Assembly (NCBI RefSeq): GCF_029227915.1
Contig: NC_079878.1
Span: 34,995,501 to 35,059,500 of the forward strand
Direction: 5' to 3'
DNA length: 64,000 nucleotides
DNA from: Hydractinia symbiolongicarpus
Lineage: Eukaryota > Cnidaria > Hydrozoa > Anthoathecata > Hydractiniidae
A model generated the notes under the pieces. That model did no database searches. It was not told where the DNA came from and was given only the letters and a program-made list of their open reading frames with translations. The position numbers were made by a program, and so were the translations under genes. Shown here in pieces: positions 23,201 through 36,800 of this stretch (the first letter of the stretch is position 1; each line of letters begins with the position of its first letter).

Positions 23201-26200
23201 TTAGAAAGTCAATGAAATGCAGTTTTCGAAACTGTCGCTATTTCTTCAGCGCGCGATAACGGCTAGGATTTGTCCAACAGTAAAAAATGACTTATTAATC
23301 TAAATATTTAAATGAATCGCTACCACAGCGCCCAGTGTAATCGCTGAGTTCCGGCAATCACGTCAAATTAAGAAGAATGTTATTTCTTGGAGTCCAACTG
23401 TCTCATTAATCACATTTATCAGGTCACAGTCCAAAGTTAGTTCAATTAAGTCCCACAGTCAATCGTTTCATTGTTAAATGCGATGTAACCTAGTAATATC
23501 AGAAAAACATCGCTAAATACATGTTTGTATGAATATGTCACCCAACCGTTGAAACTCAAACGGACTGACACCGTTGGAAAGTCAATGAAATGTAGCTTTT
23601 GAAACTGTCGCTATTTGTTCAGCGGGCGATAACTGCTAGGATTGGTCCCACAGTAAAAAAAGACTTTTTAATCTAAATTTTTAAGTGAAGCGCTACCACA
23701 GCGCCCAGTGTAATCGCTGAGTTCCGGCAATCATGTCAAATTAGGAAGAATGTTATTTCTTGGAGTCAACTTGTCTCACTTATAAGATTTTTAAGGTCAT
23801 TATCCAAAATCAGTTCAATTTAGTCCCACAGTCAATCGTTTCACTGTTAAAAGCGATGCAACCTAGTAATATGAGAAAAATATCGCTAAATACATGTTGG
23901 TACGAATACGTGACGCAACCGTTGAAACTCAAACGCACTGACACTGTTAGAAAGTCAGTGAAATGTAGTATTTGAAACTGTCTCTGTTTCTTCAGCGCGC
24001 GCTAACGGCAAAGATTTGTACCACATTAAAAAAATGACTTTTTTATCCTAATTCTTAAATGAAGCGCTACCAGAGCGCGCAGTGTAATCGTTGAGTTCCG
24101 GCAATCACGTCAAATTAAGAAGAATGTTATTTCTAGGAGTCCAATTGTCTCATTTGTCACATTTATCAGGTCGCAGTCCAAAGTTAGTTCAATTAAGCCT
24201 CACAGTCAATCGTTTCATTGTTAAAAGCGATGCAACCTAGTAATATCAAAATATGTCGCTAAATACATGTTGGTACGAATATGTGACCCAACCGTGGTAA
24301 CTCAAATGGACTGAGACCGTTAGAAAGTCAATGAAATGCAGTTTTCGAAACTGTCGCTATTTCTTCAGCGCGCGATAACGGCTAGGATTTGTCCAACAGT
24401 AAAAAATGACTTATTAATCTAAATATTTAAATGAATCGCTACCACAGCGCCCAGTGTAATCGCTGAGTTCCGGCAATCACGTCAAATTAAGAAGAATGTT
24501 ATTTCTTGGAGTCTAACTGTCTCATTAATCACATTTATCAGGTCACAGTCCAAAGTTAGTTCAATTAAGTCCCACAGTCAATCGTTTCATTGTTAAATGC
24601 GATGTAACCTAGTAATATCAGAAAAACATCGCTAAATACATGTTTGTATGAATATGTCACCCAACCGTTGAAACTCAAACGGACTGACACCGTTGGAAAG
24701 TCAATGAAATGTAGCTTTTGAAACTGTCGCTATTTGTTCAGCGGGCGATAACTGCTAGGATTGGTCCCACAGTAAAAAAAGACTTTTTAATCTAAATTTT
24801 TAAGGGAAGCGCTACCACAGCGCCCAGTGTAATCGCTGAGTTCCGGCAATCATGTCAAATTAGAAAGAATGTTATTTCTTGGAGTCCAATTTTCTCATTT
24901 ATCACATTTATCAGATCACAGTCCAAAGTTAGTTCAATTAAGTCCCACAGTCAATCGTTTCACTGTTAAAGGCGATGCAACCCAGTAATATCAGATAAAT
25001 ATCGCTAAATACATGTTGGTACGAATATGTGACCCAACCGTTGAATCTCAAGCGGACTGAAACCGTTGGAAAGTCAGTGAAATGTAGTATTTCAAACTGT
25101 CTCTATTTCTTCAGCGCGCGCTAACTGCTAGGATTGGTCCCACAGTAAAAAATGACTTTTTTAACTTAATTTTTAATTGAAGCACTACCACAGCGCCCAG
25201 TGTAATCGCTGAGTTTCGGCAATCATTTCATATTAAAAAGAATGTTATTTCATGGAGTCAACTTGTCTCACTTATAACATTTGTAAGGTAACAATCCAAA
25301 ATCAGTTCAATTTAATCCCACAGTCAATCGTTTTTTTGTTAAAAGCGATGCATTCAGTAACATGAGAAAAATGTCGCTAAATACCCGTTGGTACGAATAC
25401 GCGACCCAACCGTTGAAACTCAAATGGACCGACACTGTTAGAAAGTCAGTGAAATGTAGTATTTGAAACTGTCTCTATTTCTTCAGCGCGCGATAACTGC
25501 TAGGATTGGTCCCACAGTAAAAAATGACTTTTTTATCTTAATTTTTAATTGAAGCACTACCACAGCGCCCAGTGTAATCGCTGAGTTCCGACAATCATGT
25601 CAAATTAAGAAGAATGTTATTTCTTGGATTCCAGTTTTCTCATTTATCACATTTATCAGATGACAGTCCAAAGTTAGTTCAATTAAGTCCCACAGTCAAT
25701 CGTTTCACTGTTTAAAGCGATGCAACCTAGTAATATCAGATAAATATCGCTAAATACATGTTGGTACGAATATGTGACCAAACCGTTGAAACTCAAGCGG
25801 ACTGACACCGTTAGAAAGTCAGTGAAATGTAGTATTTCAAACTGTCTCTATTTCTTCAGCGCGCGCTAACGGCTAGGATTGGTCCCACAGTAAAAAATGA
25901 CTTTTTTATTTTGATTTTTAATTGAAGCACTACCACAGCGCCCAGTGTAATCGCTGAGTTTCGGCAATCATTTCATATTAAAAAGAATGTTATTTCTTGG
26001 AGTCAACTTGTCTCACTTATAAGATTTTTAAGGTCATTATCCAAAATCAGTTCAATTTAGTCCCACAGTCAATCGTTTCACTGTTAAAAGCGATGCAACC
26101 TAGTAATATGAGAAAAATATCGCTAAATACATGTTGGTACGAATACGTGACCCAACCGTTGAAACTCAAACGCACTGACACTGTTAGAAAGTCAGTGAAA

Positions 26201-29200
26201 TGTAGTATTTGAAACTGTCTCTGTTTCTTCAGCGCGCGCTAACGGCAAAGATTTGTACCACATTAAAAAAATGACTTTTTTATCTTAATTCTTAAATGAA
26301 GCGCTACCAGAGCGCCCAGTGTAATCGTTGAGTTCCGGCAATCACGTCAAGTTAAGAAGAATGTTATTTCTAGGAGTCCAATTGTCTCATTTGTCATATT
26401 TATCAGGTCGCAGTCCAAAGTTAGTTCAATTAAGTCTCACAGTCAATCGTTTCATTGTTAAAAGCGATGCAACCTAGTAATATCAAACAATGTCGCTAAA
26501 TACATGTTGGTACGAATATGTGACCCAACCGTGGTAACTCAAACGGACTGACAACGTTAGAAAGTCAATGAAATGCAGTTTTCGAAACTGTCGCTATTTC
26601 TTCAGCGCGCGATAACGGCTAGGATTGGTCCCACAGTAAAAAATGACTTATTAATCTAAATTTTTAAATGAATCGCTACCTCAGCGCCCAATGTAATCGC
26701 TGAGTTCCGGCAATCATGTCAAATTAAGAAGAATGTTATTTGTTGGAGTCAACTTGTCTCACTTATAACATTTGTAAGGTCACAATCCAAAATCAGTTCA
26801 ATTTAATCCCACAGTCAATCGTTTCTTTGTTAAAAGCGATGCAACCTAGTAACATGAGAAAAATGTCGCTAAATACACGTTGGTACGAATATGCGACCCA
26901 ACCGTTGAAACTCAAATGGACCGACACTGTTAGAAAGTCAGTGAAATGTAGTATTTGAAACTGTCTCTATTTCTTCAGCGCGCAATAACTGCTAGGATTG
27001 GTCCCACAGTAAAAAATGACTTTTTAATCTTTATTTTTAATTGAAGCACTACCACAGCGCCCAGTGTAATCGCTGAGTTTTGGCAATCCTTTCATTTTAA
27101 AAAAAATGTTATTTCTTGGAGTCAACTTGTCTCACTTATAAGATTTTTAAGGTCACTATCCAAAATCAGTTCAATTTAGTCCCACAGTCAATCGTTTCAC
27201 TGTTAAAAGCGATGCAACCTAGTAATATGAGAAAAATATCGCTAAATACATGTTGGTACGAATACGTGACCCAACCGTTGAAACTCAAACACAATGACAC
27301 TGTTAGAAAGTCAGTGAAATGTAGTATTTGAAACTGTCTCTGTTTCTTCAGCGCGCGCTAACGGCAAAAATTTGTACCACATTAAAAAAATGACTTTTTT
27401 TATCTTGATTCTTAAATGAAGCGCTACCACAGCGCCCAGTGTAATCGTTGAGTTCCGACAATCACGTCAAATTAAGAAGAATGTTATTTCTAGGAGTCCA
27501 ATTGTCTCATTTGTCACATTTATCAGGTCGCAGTCCAAAGTTAGTTCAATTAAGTCTCACATTCAATCGTTTCATTGTTAAAAGCGATGCAACCTAGTAA
27601 TATCAAAAAATGTCGCTAAATACATGTTGGTACGAATATGTGACCCAACCGTGGTAACTCAAACGGACTGACACCGTTAGAAAGTCAATGAAATGTAGTT
27701 TTTGAAACTGTCGCTATTTCTTCAGCGCGCGATAACGGATAGGTTTGGTCCCACAGTAAAAAATGACTTATTAATCTAAATTTTTAAATGAATCGCTACC
27801 ACAGCGCCCAGTGTAATCGCCGAGTTCCGGCAATCATGTCAAATTAAGAAGAATATTATTTGATGGAGTCAACTTGTCTCACTTATAACATTTATAAGGT
27901 CACAATCCAAAATCAGTTCAATTAAGTCCCACAGTCAATCGTTTCACTGTTAAAAGCGATGCAACCTAGTAATATGAGAAAAATATCGCTAAATACATGT
28001 TGGTACGAATATGTGACCCAACCGTTGAAACTCAAGCGGACTGACACCGTTAGAAAGTCAGTGAAATGTAGTACTTAAAACTGTCTCTATTTCTTCAGCG
28101 CGCGCTTACGGCTAGGATTGGTCCCACAGTAAAAAATGACTTTTTTACCTTAATTTTTATTTGAAGCACTACCACAGCGCCCAGTGTAATCGCTGAGTTT
28201 CGGCAATCATTTCATATTAAAAAGAATGTTGTTTCTTGGAGTCAACTTGTCTCACTTATAAGATTTTTAAGGTCATTATCCAAAATCAGTTCAATTTAGT
28301 CCCACAGTCAATCGTTTCACTGTTAAAAGCGATGCAACCTAGTAATATGAGAAAAATATCGCTAAATACATGTTGGTACGAATACGTGACCCAACCATTG
28401 AAACACAAACGCACTGACACTGTTAGAAAGTCAGTGAAATGTAGTATTTGAAACTGTCTCTGTTTCTTCAGCGCGCGCTAACGGCAAAGATTTGTACCAC
28501 ATTAAAAAATGACTTTTTTATCTTAATTCTTAAATGAAGCGCTACCAGAGCGCCCAGTGTAATCGTTGAGTTCCGGCAATCATGTCAAATTAAGAAGAAT
28601 GTTATTTCTAGGAGTCCAATTGTCTCATTTGTCATATTTATCAGGTCGCAGTCCAAAATTAGTTCAATTAAGTCCCACAGTCAATCGTTTCACTGTTAAA
28701 AGCGATGCAACCTAGTAATATCAGATAAATATCGCTGAATACATGTTGTTACGAATATGTGACCCAACCGTTGTAACTCAAACGGACTGACACCGTTCGA
28801 AAGTCAATGAAATGTAGTTTTTGAAACTGTCGCTATTTCTTCAGCGCGCGATAACGGCTAGGATAGGTCCCACAGTAAAAAATGACTTTTTAACCTAAAT
28901 TTTTAAATGAAGCGCTACCACAGCGCCCAGTGTAATCGCTGAGTTCCGGCAATAATGTCAAATTAAGAAGAATGTTATTTCTTGGAGTCCAATTTTCCCA
29001 TTTATCACATTTACCAGGACACAATCCAAAGTTAATTCAATTAAGTGCCACAGTCAATCGTTTCACTGTTTAATGCGATGCAACCTAGTAATATGAGAAA
29101 GATATCGCTAAATTCATGTTGGTACGAATTTGTGACCCAACCATTGAAACTCAAACGGACTGACACCGTTAGAAAGTCAGTAAATGTAGTATTTGAAACT

Positions 29201-31000
29201 GGCTCTATTTCTTCTGCTCCCGCTAACGGCTAGGATTTGTACCACATTAAAAAAATGACTTTTTTATATTAATTCTTAAATGAACGCTACCACAGCGCCC
29301 AGTGTAATCGCTGAGTTTCGGCAATCATTTCATATTAAAAAGAATGTTATTTCTTGGAGTCAACTTGTCTCACTTATAAGATTTTTAAGGTCATTATCCA
29401 AAATCAGTTCAATTTAGTCCCACAGTCAATCGTTTCACTGTTAAAAGCGATGCAACCTAGTAATATGAGAAAAATATCGCTAAATACATGTTGGTACGAA
29501 TACGTGACCCAACCGTTGAAACACAAACGCACTGACACTGTTAGAAAGTCAGTGAAATGTAGTATTTGAAACTGTCTCTGTTTCTTCAGCGCGCGCTAAC
29601 GGCAAAGATTTGTACCACATTAAAAAAATGACTTTTTTATCTTAATTCTTAAATGAAGCGCTACCAGAGCGCCCAGTGTAATCGTTGAGTTCCGGCAATC
29701 ACGTCAAATTAAGAAGAATGTTATTTCTAGGAGTCCAATTGTCTCATTGGTCATATTTATCAGGTCGCAGTCCAAAGTTAGTTCAATTAAGTCTCACAGT
29801 CAATCGTTTCATTGTTAAAAGCGATGCAACCTAGTAATATCAAACAATGTCGCTAAATACATGTTGGTACGAATATGTGACCCAACCGTGATAACTCAAA
29901 CGGACTGACACCGCTAGAAAGTCAATGAAATGCAGTTTTCGAAACTGTCGCTATTTCTTCAGCGCGCGATAACGGCTAGGATTGGTCCCACAGTAAAAAA
30001 TGACTTTTTTATCTTAATTTTTAATTGAAGCACTACCACAGCGCCCAGTGTAATCGCTGAGTTTTGGCAATCATTTCATTTTAAAAAGAATGTTATTTCT
30101 TGGAGTCAACTTGTCTCACTTATAAGATTTTTAAGGTCACTATCCAAAATCAGTTCAATTTAGCCCCACAGTCACTCGTTTCACTGTTAAAAGCGATGCA
30201 ACCTAGTAATATGAGAAAAATATCGCTAAATACATGTTGGTACGAATACGTGACCCAACCGTTGAAACTCAAACGCACTGACACTGTTAGAAAGTCAGTG
30301 AAATGTAGTATTTGAAACTGTCTCTGTTTCTTCAGCGCGCTAACGGCAAAAATTTGTACCACATTAAAAAATGACTTTTTTATCTTGATTCTTAAATGAA
30401 GCGCTACCACAGCGCCCAGTGTAATCGTTGAGTTCCGAAAATCACGTCAAATTAAGAAGAATGTTATTTCTAGGAGTTCAATTGTCTCATTTGTCACATT
30501 TATCAGGTCGCAGTCCAAAGTTAGTTCAATTAAGTCCCACAGTCAATCGCTTCATATTTAAAAGCGATGCAACCTAGTATTATCAGATAAATATCGCTAA
30601 TTACATGTTGGTACGAATATGTGACCCGTTGAAATTTAAACGGACTGACACCGTTAAAAAGTCAATGAAATGTACTTTTTGAAACTGTCGCTATTTCTTC
30701 AGCGCGCAATAACGGCTAGGATAGGTCCCACATTAAAAAAATGGTTTTTTTATTTTAATTCTTAAATAAAGCGCTACCACAGCGCCCAGTGTAATCGCTG
30801 AGTTTCGGCAATCATGTCAAATTAAGAAGAATGTTATTTCTTGGAGTCAACTTGTCTCACTTATAAAATTTATAAGTTCACAATCCAAAATCAGTTCAAT
30901 TTAGTCCCACAGTCAATCGTTTCACTGTTAAATGCGATGCCACCTAGTAATATGAGAAAAATATCGCTAAATACATGTTGGTACGAATATCAGACCCAAC
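20241..31000. repeat. Satellite with three-monomer HOR (~1,119 bp)
   Basis: The marker GGAGTCAACTTGTCTCACTTATAA recurs near 21,522, 22,641, 23,760, 25,997, 27,116, 28,236 and 29,354, spaced by 1,119 bp or twice that. Units 22,641-23,759 and 23,760-24,878 look almost identical. A longer copy is also present: 21,480-22,000 returns at 25,210-25,730 (offset 3,730, ten monomers). Two monomer types alternate: one with GATAACGG/CACAGTAAAA and one with GCTAACGG/CACATTAAAA. No gene is seen. A 71-codon ORF recurs only because the repeat does. Confidence 0.9.
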
Positions 31001-33800
31001 CGTTGAAACTCAAACGGACTGACCCGTTAGAGAGTCAGTAAATGTAGTATTTGAAACTGGCTCTATTTTTCTGCGCGCGTTAACAGCTAGGATAGGTCCC
31101 ACATTAAAAAAATGACTTTTTTATCTTAATTCTTAAATGAAGCGCTACCACAGCGTCCAGTGTAATCGCTGAGTTTCGGCAATCATGTAAAATTAAGAAG
31201 AATGTTATTTCTTGGAGTCGAATTGTCTCCTTTATCACAATTATCAGGTCACAGTCCAATGTTAGTTCAATTAAGTCCCACAGTCAATCGTTTCACTGTT
31301 AAAAGCGATGCAACCTAGTAATATCAGATAAATATCGCTGAATACATGTTTGTACGAATATTTGACCCAACCGTTGTAACTCAAACGGACTGACACCGTT
31401 AGGAAGTCAGTGAAATGTAGAATTTGAAACTGTCTCTATTTCTTCAACGCGCTAACGGCTATGATTGGTCCCACATTAAAAGAATGACTTTTTTATATTA
31501 ATTCTTAAATGAACGCTACCACAGCGCACAGTGTAATCGCTGTGTTTCGGCAATCATGTCAAATTAAGAAGAATGTTATTTCGTGGAGTCCAATTGTCTC
31601 CTTTATCACATTTATCAGGTCACAGTCCAAAGTTAGTTCAATTAAGTCCCACAGTCAATCGTTTCACTGTTAAAAGCGGTGCAACCTAGTAATATCAGAT
31701 AAATATCGCTGAATACATGTTGGTACGAATATGTGACCCAACCGTTGTAACTCAAACGGACTGACACCGTTAGGAAGTCAGTGAAATGTAGAATTTGAAA
31801 CTGTCTCTATTTCTTCAACGCGCTAACGGCTATGATTGGTCCCACATTAAAAGAATGACTTTTTTATATTAATTCTTAAAGGAACGCTACCACAGCGCTC
31901 AGTGTAATCGCTGTGTTTCGGCAATCATGTCAAATTAAGAAGAATGTTATTTCGTGGAGTCCTATTGTCTCTTTTATCACATTTATCAGGTCACAGTCCA
32001 AAGTTAGTTCAATTAAGTCCCACAGTCAATAGTTTCACTGTTAAAAGCGGTGCCACCTAGTAATATCAGATAAATATCGCTGAATACATGTTGGTACGAA
32101 TATGTGACCCAACCGTTGAAACTCAAACGTACCGACACCGTTAGAGAGTCAGTAAATGTAGTATTTGAAACTGGCTCTATTTTTCTGCGCGCGCTAACAG
32201 CTAGGGTAGGTCCCACATTAAAAAAATGACTTTTTTATCTTAATTCTTAAATGAAGCGCTACCACAGCGCCCAGTGTAATCGCTGAGTTTCGGCAATCAT
32301 GTAAAATTAAGAAGAATGTTATTTCTTGGAGTCCAATTGTCTCCTTTATCACATTTATCAGGTCACAGTCCAAAGTTAGTTCAATTAAGTCCCACAGTCA
32401 ATCGTTTCACTGTTAAAAGCGATGCAACCTAGTAATATCAGATAAATATCGCTGAATACATGTTGGTACGAATATGTGACCCAACCGTTGTAACTCAAAC
32501 GGACTGACACCGTTAGGAAGTCAGTGAAATGTAGAATTTGAAACTGTCTCTATTTTTTCAACGCGCTAACGGCTATGATTGGTCCCACATTAAAAGAATG
32601 ACTTTTTTATAATAATTCTTAAATGAACGCTACCACAGCGCACAGTGTAATTGCTGTGTTTCGGCAATCATGTCAAATTAAGAAGAATGATATTTCGTGG
32701 AGTCCAATTGTCTCCTTTACCACATTTATCAGGTCACAGTCCAAAGTTAGTTCAATTAAGTCCCACAGTCAATCGTTTCACTGTTAAAAGCGATGCAACC
32801 TAGTAATATCAGATAAATATCGCTGAATACATGTTGGTACGAATATGTGACCCAACCGTTGAAACTCAAACGGACTGACACTGTTAGAGAGTCAGTAAAT
32901 GTAGTATTTGAGACTGGCTCTATCTTTCTGCGCGCGCTAACAGCTAGGATAGGTCCCACATTAAAAAAATAACTTTTTTCATCTTAATTCTTAAATGAAC
33001 GCTACCACAGCGCACAGTGTAATAGCTGTGTTTCGGCAATCATGTCAAATTAAGAAGAATGTTATTTCGTGGAGTCCAATTGTCTCCTTTATCACATTTA
33101 TCAGGTCACATTCCAAAGTTAGTTCAATTAAGTCCCACAGTCAATCGTTTCACTGTTAAAAGCGATGCAACCTAGTAATATCAGATAAATATCGCTGAAT
33201 ACATGTTGGTACGAATATGTGACCCAACCGTTGAAACTGAAATGGACTGACACCGTTAGAGAGTCAGTAAATGTAGTATTTGAAACTGGCTCTATTTTTC
33301 TGCGCGCGCTAACAGCTAGGATAGGTCCCACATTAAAAAAATGACTTTTTTTATCTTAATTCTTAAATGAAGCGCTACAACAGCGTCCATTGTAATCGCT
33401 GAGTTTCGGAAATCATGTAAAATTAAGAAGAATGTTATTCATTGGAGTCCAATTGTCTCCTTTATCACATTTATCAGGTCACAGTCCAAAGTTAGTTCAA
33501 TTAAGTCCAACAGTCAATCGTTTCACTGTTAAAAGCGATGCAACCTAGTAATATCAGATAAATATCGCTGAATACATGTTGGTACGAATATGTGACCCAA
33601 CTGTTGTAACTCAAACGGACTGACACCGTTAGAAAGTCAATGAAATGTAGTTTTTGAAACTGTCTCTATTTTTTCAGCGCGCGATAACGGCTAGGATAGG
33701 TCCCACAGTAAAAAATGACTTATTAATCTAAATTTTTAAATGAAGCGCTACCACAGCGCCAAGTGTAATCGCTGAGTTCCGGCAATAATGTGAAATTAAG
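31001..33800. repeat. Satellite, transition segment
   Basis: Monomers marked by TCGTGGAGTCC and GCGCTAACGGCTATGATTGG recur every one to three units (31,582, 31,954, 32,696, 33,069). Several have an AACGCTACCAC arm that shortens the usual hairpin. No gene is seen. Confidence 0.85.
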
Positions 33801-36800
33801 AAGAATGTTATTTCTTGGAGTCCAATTTTCCCATTTATCACATTTACCAGGTCACAGTCCAGAGTTAGTTCAATTAAGTGCCACAGTCAATCGTTTCACT
33901 GTTAAAAGCGATGCAACCTCGTATTATCAGATAAATATCGCTAAATACATGTTGGTACGAATATCCGACCCAACCGTTGAAACTCAAACGGACTGACACC
34001 GTTAGAGAGTCAGTAAATGTAGTATTTGAAACTGGCTCTATTTCTTCAGCGCGCGATAACGGCTAGGATAGGTCCCACAGTAAAAAATGACTTATTAACC
34101 TAAATTTTTAAATGAAGCGCTACCACAGCGCCCAGTGTAATCGCAGAGTTTCGGCAATCATGTAAAATTAAGAAGAATGTTATTTCTTGGAGTCCAATTG
34201 TCTCCTTTATCACATTTATCAGGTCACAGTCCAAAGTTAGTTCAATTAAGTCCCACAGTCAATCATTTCACTGTTAAAAGCGATGCAACCTAGTAATATC
34301 AGATAAATATCGCTGAATACATGTTGGTACGAATATGTGACCCAACCGTTGTAACTCAAACGGACTGACACCGTTAGGAAGTCAGTGAAATGTAGAATTT
34401 GAAACTGTTTCTATTTCTTCAACGCGCTAACGGCTATGATTGGTCCCACATTAAAAGAATGACTTTTTTAGATTAATTCTTAAATGAACGCTACCACAGC
34501 GCACAGTGTAATCGCTGTGTTTCGGCAATCATGTCAAATTAGGAAGAATGTTATTTCGTGGAGTCCTATTGTCTCCTTTATCACATTTATCAGGTCACAG
34601 TCCAAAGTTAGTTCAATTAAGTCCCACAGTCAATCGTTTCACTGTTAAAAGCGATGCAACCTAGTAATATCAGATAAATATCGCTGAATACATGTTGGTA
34701 CGAATATGTGACCCAACCGTTGAAACTCAAACGGACTGACACCGTTAGGAAGTCAGTGAAATGTAGAATTTGAAACTGTCTCTATTTCTTCAACGCGCTA
34801 ACGGCTATGATTGGTCCCACATTAAAAGAATGACTTTTTTATATTAATTCTTAAATAAACGCTACCACAGCGCACAGTGTAATCGCTGTATTTCGGCAAT
34901 CATGTCAAATTAAGAAGAATGTTATTTCTTGGAGTCCAATTTTCCCATTTATCACATTTACCAGGTCACAGTCCAAAGTTAGTTCAATTAAGTGCCACAG
35001 TCAATCGTTTCACTGTTAAAAGCGATGCAACTTGGTATTATCAGATAAATATCGCGAAATACATGTTGGTACGAATATGTGACCCAACTGTTGAAATTCA
35101 AACAGACTGACACCGTTAGAAAGTCAATGAAATGTAGTTTTTGAAACTGTCGCTATTTCTTCAGCGCGCGATAACGGCTAGGTTTGGTTCACAGTAAAAA
35201 ATGACTTATTAATCTAAATTTTTAAATGAATCGCTACCACAGCGCCCAGTTTAATCGCTGAGTTCCGGCAATCATGTCAAATTAAGAAGAATGTTATTTG
35301 TTGGAGTCAACTTGTCTCACTTATAACATTTATAAGCTCACAATCCAAAATCAGTTCAATTAAGTCCCACAGTCAATCGTTTCACTGTTAAAAGCGATGC
35401 AACCTAGTAATATCAAATAAATATCGCTGAATACATGTTGGTACGAATATGTGACCCAACCGTTGTAACTCAAACGGACTGACACCGTTAGAGAGTCAGT
35501 AAATGTAGTATTTGAAACTGGCTCTATTTTTCTGCGCGCGCTAACAGCTAGGATAGGTCCCACATTAAAAAAATTACTTTTTTTATCTTAATTCTTAAAT
35601 GAAGCGCTACCACAGCGTCCAGTGTAATCGCTGAGTTTCGGCAATCATGTAAAATTAAGAAGAATGTTATTTCTTGGAGTCCAGTTGTCTCCTTTATCAC
35701 ATTTATCAGATCACAGTCCAAAGTTAGTTCAATTAAGTCCCACAGTCAATCGTTTCACTGTTAAAAGCGATGCAACTTAGTAATATCAGATAAATATCGC
35801 TGAATACATGTTGGTACGAATATGTGACCCAGCTGTTGTAACTCAAACGGACTGACATCGTTAGGAAGTCAGTGAAATGTAGAATTTGAAACTGTCTCTA
35901 TTTCTTCAACGCCCTAACGGCTATGATTGGTCCCACATTAAAAGAATGACTTTTTTATATTAATTCTTAAATGAACGCTACCACAGCGCACAGTGTAATC
36001 GCTGTGTTTCGGCAATCATGTCAAATTAAGAAGAATGTTATTTCGTGGAGTCCAATTGTCTCCTTTATCACACTTATCAGGTCACAGTCCAAAGTTAGTT
36101 CAATTAAGTCCCACAGTCAATCGTTTCACTGTTAAAAGCGATGCAACCTAGTAATATCAGATAAATATCGCTGAATACATGTTGGTACGAATATGTGACC
36201 CAACTGTTGTAACTCAAACGGACTGACACCGTTAGAAAGTCAATGAAATGTAGTTTTTGAAACTGTCTCTATTTCTTCAGCGCGCGATAACGGCTAGGAT
36301 AGGTCCCACAGTAAAAAATGACTTATTAATCTAAATTTTTAAATGAAGCGCTACCACAGCGCCAAGTGTAATCGCTGAGTTCCGGCAATAATGTCAAATT
36401 AAGAAGAATGTTATTTCTTGGAGTCCAATTTTCCCATTTATCACATTTACCAGGTCACAGTCCAGAGTTAGTTCAATTAAGTGCCACAGTCAATCGTTTC
36501 ACTGTTAAAAGCGATGCAACCTCGTATTATCAGATAAATATCGCTAAATACATGTTGGTACGAATATGTGACCCAACCGTTGAAATTCAAACGGACTGAC
36601 ACCGTTAGAAAGTCAATGAAATGTAGTTTTTGAAACTGTCGCTATTTCTTCAGCGCGCGATAACGGCTAGGTTTGGTCCCACAGTAAAAAATGACTTATT
36701 AATCTAAATTTTTAAATGAATCGCTACCACAGCGCCCAGTGTAATCGCTGAGTTCCGGCAATCATGTCAAATTAAGAAGAATGTTATTTGTTGGAGTCAA

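Noticed and set aside
21522-29569. Recurring 71-codon plus-strand ORFs
   Set aside because: They recur with the three-monomer HOR at 1,119 bp and usually open with TTG instead of ATG. 373 is not a multiple of 3, so frames break every monomer. They resemble no known protein and are repeat by-products.
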